Translations under genes and position numbers: made by a program
The notes under the pieces: model-generated
The model's input: the letters and a program-made list of their open reading frames with translations, nothing else
What the model was told of the DNA's origin: nothing
Database searches by the model: none
In this document: positions 1 to 7,118 of the stretch, piece after piece
How positions within the stretch are numbered: the stretch's first letter is position 1
How the letters are laid out: each line of letters starts with the position of its first letter
Source of the DNA: Desulfobacteraceae bacterium
Lineage (GTDB): Bacteria; Desulfobacterota; DSM-4660; Desulfatiglandales; Desulfatiglandaceae
Direction: 5' to 3'
DNA: 8,956 nt
NCBI GenBank assembly: GCA_030642205.1
Contig: DAOWOF010000082.1
Location: 1-8,956, forward strand

Positions 1-159
1 ATATCCAAGGGCGTCAAAAAACCTGACCCTTGCTTCCTGTATCAACCTTAAAGTAGCATCATTGCTTAGATGTCCTCCATAGTTAATATCGCAGATTCTA
101 ACCTGTATCTCTGTGCTAAATTGGTATTTTTCCGGTAAATTAAGAGTTATTCTTGCCAT
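1..159 (-). CDS. Acyl-CoA thioesterase-like protein, hotdog fold (3' part outside window)
   Basis: Only the first 53 codons are present; the gene runs off the left edge. The start is the ATG at 157-159, preceded by an AGGAG ribosome site (complement of 174-178). The translated N-terminus contains VRICDINYGGHLSNDA at about residues 20-35, followed by LIQEARVRFFDALGY. This is the pattern of the 4HBT/FadM/YbgC thioesterase group: a beta strand with an Asp (D24) at the usual catalytic position, then the long hotdog helix starting at GGH. Family members hydrolyse acyl-CoA thioesters in the cytoplasm. The substrate cannot be told from this fragment. The neighbour on the same strand is a dead enoyl-CoA hydratase, so the pair may once have belonged to an acyl-CoA metabolism locus (inference). 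It would be intact only if the unseen part is intact. Confidence 0.75.
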   Translation of the reverse strand, partial: MARITLNLPEKYQFSTEIQVRICDINYGGHLSNDATLRLIQEARVRFFDALGY

Positions 160-224
160 ATATTGTAATTTTTCTCCTGATTATCTTATATTTCAGTATG
201 CTTTCAGGCTTTAAAAGCTCAAGA

Positions 225-590
225 TCAAGAAAACCTTTTTTCATTCCTTGAATTATTAGCCCTTATCGTTTCGACCTGATTAGGAGAACCAAGTAAAGAT
301 TTCTGAAGTTCTTCCTCCAATATCAGTCCATCTGTTGAATTCTCCTATGCCAGGCTTCTTCAAGCAAACGCTTGCCAGCAATTATGGCGTCAGGTGATTT
401 ATTTGCTATATCTTTTGCCAGCTTGAAGGCCTCTGTTAAGGGACCATCACATATTCAAGTTATAAGCCCCAGTCTTTCAGCCTCCTGGGTTGATGCAGAA
501 ATTGGAAAAATTAGCAGTTTTCGTTCAGGAGCTGAATAAAGTATAAAAAAATGCAGCTTGAGTGTCAAATCCAATAGGAGTAACATATAT
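225..590 (-). pseudogene. Decayed enoyl-CoA hydratase (crotonase family), C-terminal half
   Basis: Reading the minus strand gives recognisable crotonase C-terminal sequence split over frames. An upstream stretch reads VTPIGFDTQAAFF, resembling the family's GxxPxxGGTxxLPR region. It is followed by STQEAERLGLIT, a stop (TGA, 455-457), then ICDGPLTEAFKLAKDIANKS and PDAIIAGKRLLEEAW. The frame then breaks near 323-345, where a TGA lies at 323-325. In another frame it continues LEEELQKSLLGSPNQVETIR and ends at the TGA at 225-227. Intact family members read ...EAERLGLVxxV...PLxEAxxLAxxIAxxSPDAxxxxKRLLxEAW...LxxExxxQxxLxxSPxQ.... The family hydrates trans-2-enoyl-CoA. The two lesions, the missing N-terminal half and the lack of a start codon argue for a relic. 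The boundary at 590 is approximate. Confidence 0.8.
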
Positions 591-613
591 TGATAATAAA
601 TATTGATTAGGGG

Positions 614-642
614 TTGCCCTGAAATAACTTCTTAGGCATTAT
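614..642 (+). promoter_or_regulatory. Possible promoter for the cobalamin genes
   Basis: TTGCCC at 614-619 and CATTAT at 637-642 are 17 bases apart. Each matches four of six consensus sigma-70 positions, and the pair is placed correctly for cbiD. No cobalamin riboswitch B12-box was seen between the relic hydratase and cbiD, and this gap is too short for a full B12 riboswitch. Weak evidence from pattern only. Confidence 0.3.
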
Positions 643-674
643 GCGTCTATGAAAAAACAATTTCAAGATATAAG

Positions 675-1787
675 ATGAAGAATAAAAAACTGCGTCATGG
701 ATTCACAACCGGCTCAGCAGCAGCTGCAGGAGCAAAGGCGGGTGTCCTCTGTCTTGGTGGAAAAACAGGCCTGAAAGAAGTAGAGATACCTCTGCCAGAA
801 CATGGCCGCCTCAAGATTCCTGTCTTTCATGCAACAAAGTCTGAAAATAAAGCAGTTATTACGATAATAAAGGATGGAGGAGATGATCCTGACGCCACCC
901 ATAAGGCCCATATAATCAGCATCGTAGAAATTCTATCGGAAGGCAATCAGGAAGAGATATTGATTCAGGGAGGCAAGGGGGTAGGATGCGTTACAAGGCC
1001 CGGGCTGCCTTTGCCGATTGGCGCAAGCGCCATAAACCCTGTGCCTCGCCAGCAAATCAGAGATGCGGTTAAAGAGGGGCTAAAGGAATCTGGCCTGACC
1101 GGTGGCAAGCTGAGAATAACTATTGAGGTCGCGAATGGGGAAAAAATTGCTAAAAAGACTCTCAATGCCCGCCTTGGAATAATCGGCGGGATCTCTATCC
1201 TCGGCACCAGGGGAACAGTCAAACCTTTTTCCAATCAGGCATACAAGGATACTATTACCATGTCTATGGATGTTGCTTTGGCAAATGATTCCAAAAAAAT
1301 TGCCCTGACTACTGGTGGTAAAAGCGAAAATTTATTAAAAAAAAAATTGCCGGATCTTTCTGAACAAGCCTGTGTCCAGGTGGCTGACTTTTTTGCCTTC
1401 TCACTTCAGGAAGCGGTAAAAAGAAAATTTTCTTGCATCCTGATTTCTTGCTTTTTCGGCAAACTGGTTAAAATGGCGCATGGTTATCCCTATACTCATG
1501 CCAGAAAAAACCGTATTGACTTTAAAAAATTAGCAGCCTGGTGCGCTGAATATGGTTTAGAACAGGCTATGCTGGCAAACATCATAAATGCCAATACCGC
1601 AAGGGAGGCTCTTGAATATATCTTAAAGGATAGATGCCGGGAAAAAATTCTCCAGGGACTTTCCAACCGGGCCCTGGCGTCGGCTCGGTCATTTGCCGGT
1701 CTATTGCCTGATATTACATTTTATCTATTCGATTTTTCAGGTAAATTATTACTCAAAACATACGACAAAGGCAAAAGAGAAACATAG
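675..1787 (+). CDS. cbiD: Cobalt-precorrin-5B C(1)-methyltransferase CbiD
   Basis: CbiD methylates C-1 of the corrin ring in the anaerobic (early cobalt insertion) cobalamin pathway, in the cytoplasm. Diagnostic features are the N-terminal LRHGFTTGSAAAAGAKAG (residues 6-23), GGDDPDATHKA (68-78), GGKGVGCVTRPGLPLPIG with AINPVPR (99-125), and RLGIIGGISILGTRGTVKP (166-184). GKLVKMAHG at 262-270 matches the family's GKlvKlA.G, and NANTAREALE lies near 305. The 370 residues match the usual family length. The start is the ATG at 675; no in-frame ATG lies between it and the upstream stop at 633. The ribosome site is poor. A 10-codon mini-ORF (649-678) overlaps the start as ATGA and may help loading. 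The stop TAG shares one base with the GTG start of the next gene, so the two are surely co-transcribed and probably translationally coupled. Confidence 0.96.
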   Translation: MKNKKLRHGFTTGSAAAAGAKAGVLCLGGKTGLKEVEIPLPEHGRLKIPVFHATKSENKAVITIIKDGGDDPDATHKAHIISIVEILSEGNQEEILIQGGKGVGCVTRPGLPLPIGASAINPVPRQQIRDAVKEGLKESGLTGGKLRITIEVANGEKIAKKTLNARLGIIGGISILGTRGTVKPFSNQAYKDTITMSMDVALANDSKKIALTTGGKSENLLKKKLPDLSEQACVQVADFFAFSLQEAVKRKFSCILISCFFGKLVKMAHGYPYTHARKNRIDFKKLAAWCAEYGLEQAMLANIINANTAREALEYILKDRCREKILQGLSNRALASARSFAGLLPDITFYLFDFSGKLLLKTYDKGKRET

Positions 1788-3004
1788 TGGAAATACTTCA
1801 TGTGATAGGCCTCGGGATCAATCCTGATGACTTGCCATCAAGACTCAGCCAAATAATTGCCCAGGCGCAAGTTCTTGCGGGAGGTAACAGGCTGCTTGAA
1901 TATTTTACAGGCCATCCTGCTTATAAAATACCCCTCAAAAGCCCCATCAAAAAGGCGTTGGCCCAAGTTAAAGAAAAGATGGCTCTTGGTAAAAAAGTAG
2001 TTGTGCTGGCAGACGGAGACCCGGGATTTTTTGGCATTGGCAATCTCATGGTGAAAGAGTTTCAACAGGAAAACCTTGTTTTCCATCCCAATGTCACCAC
2101 ATTACAGACAGCTGCCGCCAGGCTCAAGATCCCATGGCAGGACATACCTGTCATATCCTTCCATGGCCGGCGTGATCCACAGCCCCTTTTAAATGCTCTG
2201 ACCGCAAATAAGCGGGTTGCTGTCTTTACCGATCCTGATCTTGGCCCTTCCGGTATTGCCAAAATGCTTGCCCAAAGAGGTGTGGATACCTTTAATATGT
2301 ATGTATTTGAAGAACTAGGCAGGAATAGGGAACAAATAGGGTCTTTTACCCTGGAAGAGGCCGCTCAAAGTAAATTTTCACCTCTTAACTTTGTTATTTT
2401 GAACCAAACAAAAAAACCCGAAATAAAACTTTGTCTGGGTCTTGATGATGATCTCTATCTGCATCAAAGAAGTCTTATAACAAAAAAAGAGATCAGGGCA
2501 TTAAGTGTCGCTGCCCTTAACCTCCAGCCTCATCACATCCTTTGGGATTTAGGCGCTGGCAGTGGTTCAGTTGGCATTGAAGCATCCCTGTTGCTTTCAA
2601 AGGGAAGGGTTCTGGCTGTGGAACGAGATCGTCAAAGGGTAATACAGATCAAAGAAAACATCAAACGTATGGGTGCCTATGGAGTGGAAATTATCCCCAA
2701 TGAGATGCCTGCAAGTCTAAAATCCCTTCCTGACCCCGATCGCATCTTCATAGGCGGTGGCATGGGGCAAGACAACCAGGTCATTCTGGAAGCCATGAAG
2801 AGGCTCAATCCGGATGGTAAAATTGTCTTGAATCTTGTTCTTATGGGATCATTGTCCAGGGCCATAGATATTTTCACATCCCTTAAATGGTCATTTTCCA
2901 TCAGCCAGGTTCAGGTTTCAAGGGGAACTTCCATGGGTAAAGATCAACGCCTTAATGCGCTTAACCCTGTTTTTATCTTGACTGCCCAAAAGGATGCTTC
3001 CTGA
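1787..3004 (+). CDS. cbiET: Precorrin-6Y C5,15-methyltransferase (decarboxylating), fused CbiE-CbiT (CobL type)
   Basis: A bifunctional corrin-ring enzyme. The CbiE half methylates at C-5. The CbiT half methylates at C-15 and decarboxylates the C-12 acetate side chain. The N-terminal half (about 1-205) is a tetrapyrrole methylase with VIGLGINP (6-13) and the S-adenosylmethionine loop ADGDPGFFGIG (75-85). The C-terminal half (about 225-405) is a Rossmann methyltransferase. It has the CbiT entry motif TKKEIRALSVAAL (232-244), the glycine-rich LWDLGAGSGSVGIEA (252-266), the acidic AVERD (277-281) and RIFIGGG (319-325). The 405 residues fit the fused CobL form. Translation starts at GTG 1787-1789, inside the cbiD stop codon. 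The gene ends 51 bases before a convergent gene, and no further cobalamin gene follows. Because CbiD belongs to the cobalt-early route, cbiET is a better label than cobL. Confidence 0.95.
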   Translation: MEILHVIGLGINPDDLPSRLSQIIAQAQVLAGGNRLLEYFTGHPAYKIPLKSPIKKALAQVKEKMALGKKVVVLADGDPGFFGIGNLMVKEFQQENLVFHPNVTTLQTAAARLKIPWQDIPVISFHGRRDPQPLLNALTANKRVAVFTDPDLGPSGIAKMLAQRGVDTFNMYVFEELGRNREQIGSFTLEEAAQSKFSPLNFVILNQTKKPEIKLCLGLDDDLYLHQRSLITKKEIRALSVAALNLQPHHILWDLGAGSGSVGIEASLLLSKGRVLAVERDRQRVIQIKENIKRMGAYGVEIIPNEMPASLKSLPDPDRIFIGGGMGQDNQVILEAMKRLNPDGKIVLNLVLMGSLSRAIDIFTSLKWSFSISQVQVSRGTSMGKDQRLNALNPVFILTAQKDAS

Positions 3005-3055
3005 TACCAGGATAAAAAATCCAGGACAGTCTTCATTCGGGAACTACTTATTGGA

Positions 3056-3475
3056 CTACTCCAAAACAAAAGATATTTTTTTTAATAATGTCCCATCATA
3101 AGATATTATTTCTACCCGCCATTCACCAGTATACTGTGGCAGCATCCTTTTCGAGCTGAATGTCCTCCAGTTAATAGAGCCCACATGGAGAGGCACACTG
3201 GCAACCAATTTATCCTCAAAATACCAGTTATGCTTAATCTTAATATCTTCTTTCGCGCCCATAATCCGTGAAAAGCAGAATAAATTTTTTAAATTATTTT
3301 GAAAAACATCTCCTGGTTCAACCGGTTCACGGTTATCTAAATCTTTACAAATCACTGCATCCTTGATATAAATATCAGGAAGAGATATGTGCTCCTGACA
3401 GAATATATTAGAAGAAATAAACACAACCATAACAAAGACTGCAGATACCACAATCAGCAAAGGCTTCGCCCTCAT
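3056..3475 (-). CDS. DUF2914 domain-containing exported protein
   Basis: The N-terminus is a basic residue pair followed by a hydrophobic run at about residues 5-22, consistent with a signal peptide or single membrane anchor. The C26 region (SSNIFC) does not match a lipobox well. The mature part shows the DUF2914 pattern: VICKDLDNREPVEPGDVF (41-58), LFCFSRI (65-71), HNWYFEDKLVASVPLHVG (82-99), NWRTFSSKRML (102-112) and TGEWRVEI (116-123). The family is a small beta-rich domain of unknown function, often in exported proteins of proteobacteria. The start is the ATG at 3473-3475 with AAGGAG just upstream (complement of 3482-3487). It is the last minus-strand gene before the cobalamin pair, separated from the TPR gene by 306 bases, so it is probably transcribed alone. 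No partner is evident. Confidence 0.85.
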   Translation of the reverse strand: MRAKPLLIVVSAVFVMVVFISSNIFCQEHISLPDIYIKDAVICKDLDNREPVEPGDVFQNNLKNLFCFSRIMGAKEDIKIKHNWYFEDKLVASVPLHVGSINWRTFSSKRMLPQYTGEWRVEIISYDGTLLKKISFVLE

Positions 3476-3781
3476 AATTTTCTCCTTATAGTTTGTTTAT
3501 TAAAACTGATATATTTAAAAAAATAATTTATCCGGCAATTAATTGGTCAAGGATCTACTCAAATTTATAGAACGATTACTGAGAGACAGATCCTTCGAGA
3601 TAAACTTTATATATCAGTGAACAGTAAAAATTAGACTATATTATGGAAAAGCGAGAGTAAATGTCAACCTTCTAAATATGAAGATTAACGGAGAAATTCT
3701 GAAGGCAGAAGCGCGCTTTTCGCAGGATCAGAATCAAACCTGATCAGACAGGGCATCCCATTTTTCGATGAAAGGGCAGGA
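3476..3781. other. Gene-free interval between the DUF2914 and TPR genes
   Basis: No convincing coding frame on either strand. It holds the DUF2914 ribosome site, a possible promoter for that gene (3523-3550, minus), and a 6-bp stem with an 8-base loop at 3726-3731/3740-3745 (GATCAG/CTGATC). That hairpin has no T-run on either side, so it is not called a terminator. The part from 3680 to 3781 is less AT-rich than the rest and could be an old coding remnant, but no family is recognisable. Confidence 0.6.
3523..3550 (-). promoter_or_regulatory. Possible promoter of the DUF2914 gene
   Basis: On the minus strand TTGACC (complement of 3545-3550) lies 16 bases ahead of AATTAT (complement of 3523-3528), about 50 bases upstream of the ATG at 3475. 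The -35 match is good and the -10 match is four of six. The region is very AT-rich, so chance matches are likely. Confidence 0.35.
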
Positions 3782-4456
3782 TTACATTGCCTTTTCAAGT
3801 TGTTCAATATTGGTTTTCGTTAAATCAGACTTGTATTTTTCATCCAGATCTACATATATCTCATAAGCCTTTTTATACCATGCTAAAGCCTCAGCAGTAT
3901 TACGATCAACACTATAGATATAGGCAATATTTGTACACTGATCAGCTTCTCCCAGTTTGTGCCCAACTTTTTCAAAGATTGCAATTGATTGAGAATAAGC
4001 CTCAAGAGCATTTTTGCTTTCTCTTTGATCTCTGTATACAGAACCGATATTCTGGTATTGAAAAGCTTGCGCCTTTTCATCCTTCATAGTTTCAAATATT
4101 CCCAATGCTTTTTCAAAGGAATTGCGACCCTCATCATAATTTTTCATGCTTACACAAAGGTGACCAAGATTATTTAGTATCATTGCCTGATACTCCAGCA
4201 ATTTGTCATTGTCTTTGATAAGGGCATAAGATTCCCTGTATGTATCAAGAGCCTGGTCACTCCTGGTAAGAGTAGCATAACAGTTCGCAAGACTAAACAG
4301 CTGGAACCCCCTGTTTATCCGGTCTCCCATACTCTCATAAATTTTAGCGGCTTTCTCAAAAGAATCTGCGCCTTTTTCATAATCTCCAGCGCCTGCTGCT
4401 TCTCTTCCCAATGCATTAAATTCTTTTGCTGCATTAATCTGATCTTGATCAGTCAT
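3782..4456 (-). CDS. Tetratricopeptide repeat protein
   Basis: A soluble 224-residue protein made almost wholly of TPR helices. Five repeats can be seen at about residues 12-44, 51-82, 90-125, 132-165 and 172-204. They have the typical A/G-Y-x-x-A-L-x-x-Y/F spacing, for example GDYEKGADSFEKAAKIYESMGD (24-45) and NTAEALAWYKKAYEIY (186-201). Such arrays act as protein-binding scaffolds; there is no signal peptide, membrane segment or catalytic domain. An ATG at 4471 overlaps the previous stop as ATGA and would add five residues. The ATG at 4454-4456 is preferred because GAGGGGAG lies 5 bases upstream. The gene is third in a tight unit after DUF4037 and epimerase genes (11-base gap), so it probably works with one of them (inference). 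Confidence 0.88.
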   Translation of the reverse strand: MTDQDQINAAKEFNALGREAAGAGDYEKGADSFEKAAKIYESMGDRINRGFQLFSLANCYATLTRSDQALDTYRESYALIKDNDKLLEYQAMILNNLGHLCVSMKNYDEGRNSFEKALGIFETMKDEKAQAFQYQNIGSVYRDQRESKNALEAYSQSIAIFEKVGHKLGEADQCTNIAYIYSVDRNTAEALAWYKKAYEIYVDLDEKYKSDLTKTNIEQLEKAM

Positions 4457-4461
4457 TTTTT

Positions 4462-4469
4462 CTCCCCTC
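4462..4469 (-). promoter_or_regulatory. Ribosome binding site deciding the TPR gene start
   Basis: GAGGGGAG on the minus strand lies 5 bases ahead of the ATG at 4454-4456 and overlaps the TGA stop of the epimerase gene (4468-4470). This favours translational coupling and argues against the upstream ATG at 4471, which has only A-rich sequence before it. Confidence 0.7.
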
Positions 4470-5400
4470 ATTTTTTCTTGTTTTTTGCGTCCTGGACCAT
4501 CTGGTAATAAGCATAAGTTCTTTTCATGCCATCCATTAATGGAGTAAATTTAACCCCTAAAATATCCTGAAGTTTTTTACCTGAATAGACAAGATGGATA
4601 TCCGGAGGAAAAGGGATCGGAATCCTTTTACTATTAATTGTTTCAATATCCATGTCAATAGTTTCAAAATCTTTATTCGTAACATTTTTAAATACTTCAT
4701 AAAGTCTTGGATATGAAACAAGTTCTTCTGAGGCCACATTTAATCCCAGATTAAACATGTTTTCATTTAAGATTGTTTTTATAAGAATCCTGGCAAGATC
4801 AAGCACATAAACGAAGCTGAAAAGCGCCAGGCCTGGATCAGGAAGAACAAGAGGCTTTTCATCTCTTATTTGATCAAAAAACCAGGACTCCCTCGGAGCA
4901 TAATTATATTCTCCATAAACAATAGATGGCCTTAGAGATGTAAACTCTATTCCTTTTTTTACGCATTCCTCTTTTAATCGGAGCTCAGCGCGCCATTTAT
5001 TATATCCATATTCCGCATATTGACCAAGTTCCGGCTGAACCTTCATAACCTTTGGCGCATCTTCGGCCACAGGAAGTCCAAGTACATTTTCATAAATCGT
5101 GGTAGTGCTTATAAAAATATAATGCTTAAGTGTTCCTGGAAGCGAAGATATCATTTTGCTTATATGGTCAGGAGTATAAGCGCAGAAATCAACAAGCGCG
5201 TCCCAGTTTAAATCAGGTATTTTCCCTTTTATATCGTCAATCTTTTCCCTGTCCCCTTTAAGTTCTATGACATCCTTTCTATTAAAAGGAAGATGCCCTC
5301 TGTTGAAAACATAGAGGTTATAATCTTTCGTCTTGAGCATCTCTTCAACAAAGATCCTTCCAGCAAAATAACTCCCTCCAATGATAAGAATATTTTTCAT
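4468..5400 (-). CDS. NAD-dependent epimerase/dehydratase family protein (extended SDR)
   Basis: A cytoplasmic Rossmann-fold protein of 310 residues, the usual size for extended short-chain dehydrogenases. The nucleotide-binding glycine motif is IIGGSYFAGR (6-15), a GGxxFxG form common in sugar-epimerase-like and CSP41-like members. VFNRG (31-35) would hold the adenine-ribose end, with KGD at 48-50. FISTTTIYE (96-104) carries the active-site Ser/Thr, and YGYNK (131-135) supplies the Tyr-x-x-x-Lys catalytic pair. LRPSIVYGE (156-164) is the typical substrate-domain entry. The substrate, probably a nucleotide-linked sugar or similar, cannot be told. The start is the ATG at 5398-5400 with AGGAGG upstream. 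It is the middle gene of the three-gene unit: 25 bases after DUF4037 and 11 bases before the TPR gene. No glycosyltransferase or polysaccharide gene is nearby. Confidence 0.9.
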   Translation of the reverse strand: MKNILIIGGSYFAGRIFVEEMLKTKDYNLYVFNRGHLPFNRKDVIELKGDREKIDDIKGKIPDLNWDALVDFCAYTPDHISKMISSLPGTLKHYIFISTTTIYENVLGLPVAEDAPKVMKVQPELGQYAEYGYNKWRAELRLKEECVKKGIEFTSLRPSIVYGEYNYAPRESWFFDQIRDEKPLVLPDPGLALFSFVYVLDLARILIKTILNENMFNLGLNVASEELVSYPRLYEVFKNVTNKDFETIDMDIETINSKRIPIPFPPDIHLVYSGKKLQDILGVKFTPLMDGMKRTYAYYQMVQDAKNKKK

Positions 5401-5425
5401 TTTCCTGGCCTCCTTTTACTATAGA

Positions 5426-6349
5426 TCATGCTGACCAGACATTTCTGGCTTTTAATTTATCATCCTTTATTTTTGAATGTATGGATGGGCAATGATCAAG
5501 AAGAAAATCACTCTTTGAATCGCTGAGATTTTGTCTGTGAAGCTCTTTTATTATTTCTGCTGATATATGTTCGATTATAGATATTTTTGCTTTATGTTCT
5601 GTTGTTTCAATAAGTTGCTTGATTTTAGAGTACATAAATTCCCCAAGTATATCAAGTTTACGTACAGCACGGTGCCTCCACTTATAATATGGCGCATATT
5701 TTTTATTCAGTAAAAATAATAATGACATTATATCGGAAGAAAATTTTATTTCAGCAAAACGCGCGGCAAAAAATTCTTTATGGGACATAGCTCGAAGATA
5801 GTTGTACTGCCCTGCCTGCGCTGCTGTCTGGCATCTTGAAGAAATCAAAGAAATACGCACATCTTCAGGATAGAATTCAAGCAGGGATTTCCTTGTCGTG
5901 GTAAATTTGCCCAAAGAATCGGCAAATATCTTGCCATTAGTACATACCGCAAGGTTGTTTTCAGGGATATACAGCCATCGTTCAAGAGAATGAGGCACAT
6001 GCGGAACCCCTATAAATTTTCTGTAAAATGCCCCTGTCTCAATAACTCCAACCCTGCCCTGTCCCCACTGGCTGGAAACCCTTTTAAATCCTTTATATTC
6101 TGCGGGAAGTTTTTCATACTCATTTGAAAGCGTCTGCCCAATTTTTTGATAATCATCATTATCAAGCCAAATACAAAAACCGGGCCCCCAATCATGATCG
6201 CGGGAATATTCATCATCAAATCCAAAACAGTCAGATCCGTCACCAACAAGGCCGGTTGTTATTCTGCCATGATATTCAGAAAATTTTTCTTTTATCATGG
6301 GCTCACCAAACTCTTTATAATACATCTCTGATAATTCAAGACCTTTCAT
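5426..6349 (-). CDS. DUF4037 domain-containing, nucleotidyltransferase-like protein
   Basis: A 307-residue cytoplasmic protein. The N-terminal part carries GLVGDGSDCFGFDDEYSRDHDWG (33-55), resembling a nucleotidyltransferase-fold G-S-x-x-x-x-x-D-x-x-S-x-D-x-D motif. D46, D51 and D53 are candidate metal ligands. The DUF4037 domain follows: ERWLYIPENNLAVCTNGKIFADSLG (123-147), FYPEDVRISLISSRCQTAAQAGQYNY (159-184) and LLFLLNKKYAPYYKWRHRAVRKL (210-232). The C-terminus is helical. The family's substrate is not known; relatives are described only as nucleotidyltransferase-like. A TTG at 6355 would add two residues, but the GGAGG site at 6359-6363 is 9 bases from the ATG at 6349 and only 3 from the TTG, so ATG is chosen. 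First gene of a three-gene unit with the epimerase and TPR genes; a plausible promoter lies at 6389-6417. Confidence 0.88.
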   Translation of the reverse strand: MKGLELSEMYYKEFGEPMIKEKFSEYHGRITTGLVGDGSDCFGFDDEYSRDHDWGPGFCIWLDNDDYQKIGQTLSNEYEKLPAEYKGFKRVSSQWGQGRVGVIETGAFYRKFIGVPHVPHSLERWLYIPENNLAVCTNGKIFADSLGKFTTTRKSLLEFYPEDVRISLISSRCQTAAQAGQYNYLRAMSHKEFFAARFAEIKFSSDIMSLLFLLNKKYAPYYKWRHRAVRKLDILGEFMYSKIKQLIETTEHKAKISIIEHISAEIIKELHRQNLSDSKSDFLLDHCPSIHSKIKDDKLKARNVWSA

Positions 6350-6388
6350 AATCAAGCACCTCCATTATGTTCTATCCAGGGATGAAGA

Positions 6389-6417
6389 AAATTATGGTAA
6401 CTATTCTGCTATTTCAA
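6389..6417 (-). promoter_or_regulatory. Likely promoter of the DUF4037-epimerase-TPR unit
   Basis: On the minus strand TTGAAA (complement of 6412-6417) and TAATTT (complement of 6389-6394) are exactly 17 bases apart, 40 bases upstream of the DUF4037 start. It lies in the 133-base gap after the DUF4258/YgiT gene, so the three-gene unit can be transcribed on its own. Pattern match only. Confidence 0.5.
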
Positions 6418-6482
6418 GGATGGTGCAAAGCAGCCTTTTACTCGGTTATTACATCTGAACCCAGCTGCGAAAATCATAAGAA

Positions 6483-7070
6483 TCAGCTATTCGTGGATGA
6501 ACCTAATTTAATAACATGCACTTGTTCTGTCCCCTTAAAATTGCCTGCAGCAATATGATCATTAATCTCGTTTGCGGTATCCTGAGAAATATATTTTTCA
6601 CCACACCGGGTACAAAGACCAGCTTCCACGTCATTTACAACATAAAGCTTACCATCAAGGCGGTAATCAAAACTGGCAAACGTAATGTTTTTCAGTTCAC
6701 CTGTGCAGAAAAAGCAATTTTGTGATTTATTATCCACTTGGCAACCCCTTTCCTTTATGTTTCTGTCAAGATAATTCTTCCATACAGGCAATGATGGTAC
6801 ATAAGCAAAAATAAGCATCATATGGTCCGGATTATTAAATGCACAAACAAGATGAACAGGTGTCTTGCCTGAAAAACCTGCTATCAGAAAACTCTTGCCT
6901 CTTGCGGGATGGTTCTGAACTTCAATTATCTTACCCGCTGAAACAGCGTCACGAATCATCCCTGTTGTTATTTTCCCTGCCATAATGAATCTTACAACAT
7001 GCTCTGAGACGAGAAAATCATTGTTCTTGATCCTTTCAACAATCTTTTTCGCAGCTTCCTGGTATTCCAT
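6483..7070 (-). CDS. DUF4258 (RelE-like) domain fused to YgiT/MqsA-type zinc finger
   Basis: A 195-residue two-domain protein. Residues about 20-100 match DUF4258: LVSEHVVRFIMAGKITTGMI (20-39), GKIIEVQNHPARGKSFLIAG (46-65), PVHLVCAFNNPDHMMLIFAYVP (71-92) and a WKNYLDRNIKER tail (97-108). Residues 119-170 match the YgiT zinc finger, with CFFC at 119-122, LYVVNDVEAGLC ahead of CTRCG (153-157), and ISQDTANEI. The four cysteines should bind one zinc. These domains usually occur as two adjacent genes in toxin-antitoxin-like pairs. Here they are one reading frame, and the DNA-binding HTH of MqsA is absent. A TTG at 7088 would add six residues but has no ribosome site. The ATG at 7068-7070 follows GAAGGGG at a short 2-base gap. 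Whether the protein is toxic, self-neutralised or regulatory is unknown. Confidence 0.85.
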   Translation of the reverse strand: MEYQEAAKKIVERIKNNDFLVSEHVVRFIMAGKITTGMIRDAVSAGKIIEVQNHPARGKSFLIAGFSGKTPVHLVCAFNNPDHMMLIFAYVPSLPVWKNYLDRNIKERGCQVDNKSQNCFFCTGELKNITFASFDYRLDGKLYVVNDVEAGLCTRCGEKYISQDTANEINDHIAAGNFKGTEQVHVIKLGSSTNS

Positions 7071-7118
7071 ATCCCCTTCTTTAAACAATAGATGTTATTT
7101 AGAGCTTGAACGAAAACT

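Noticed and set aside
591..674. Cobalamin riboswitch ahead of cbiD
   Set aside because: No B12-box-like sequence is visible and the interval is too short for the full structure.
965..1234. Minus-strand open frame of 89 codons inside cbiD
   Set aside because: It lies opposite highly conserved CbiD sequence and is a shadow frame.
3005..3068. Possible bidirectional terminator between the convergent cbiET and DUF2914 genes
   Set aside because: Only a 4-bp stem (GGAT/ATCC) and a 5-bp stem (TTGGA/TCCAA) were found, and neither is followed by a T-run at the right distance.
3680..3790. Coding-like stretch on the plus strand after the DUF2914 upstream region
   Set aside because: Short readable pieces occur in different frames, but no protein family could be recognised.
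7071..7088. TTG start at 7088 for the DUF4258/YgiT gene
   Set aside because: No ribosome site precedes it, and the six extra codons include the ribosome site of the ATG at 7070.
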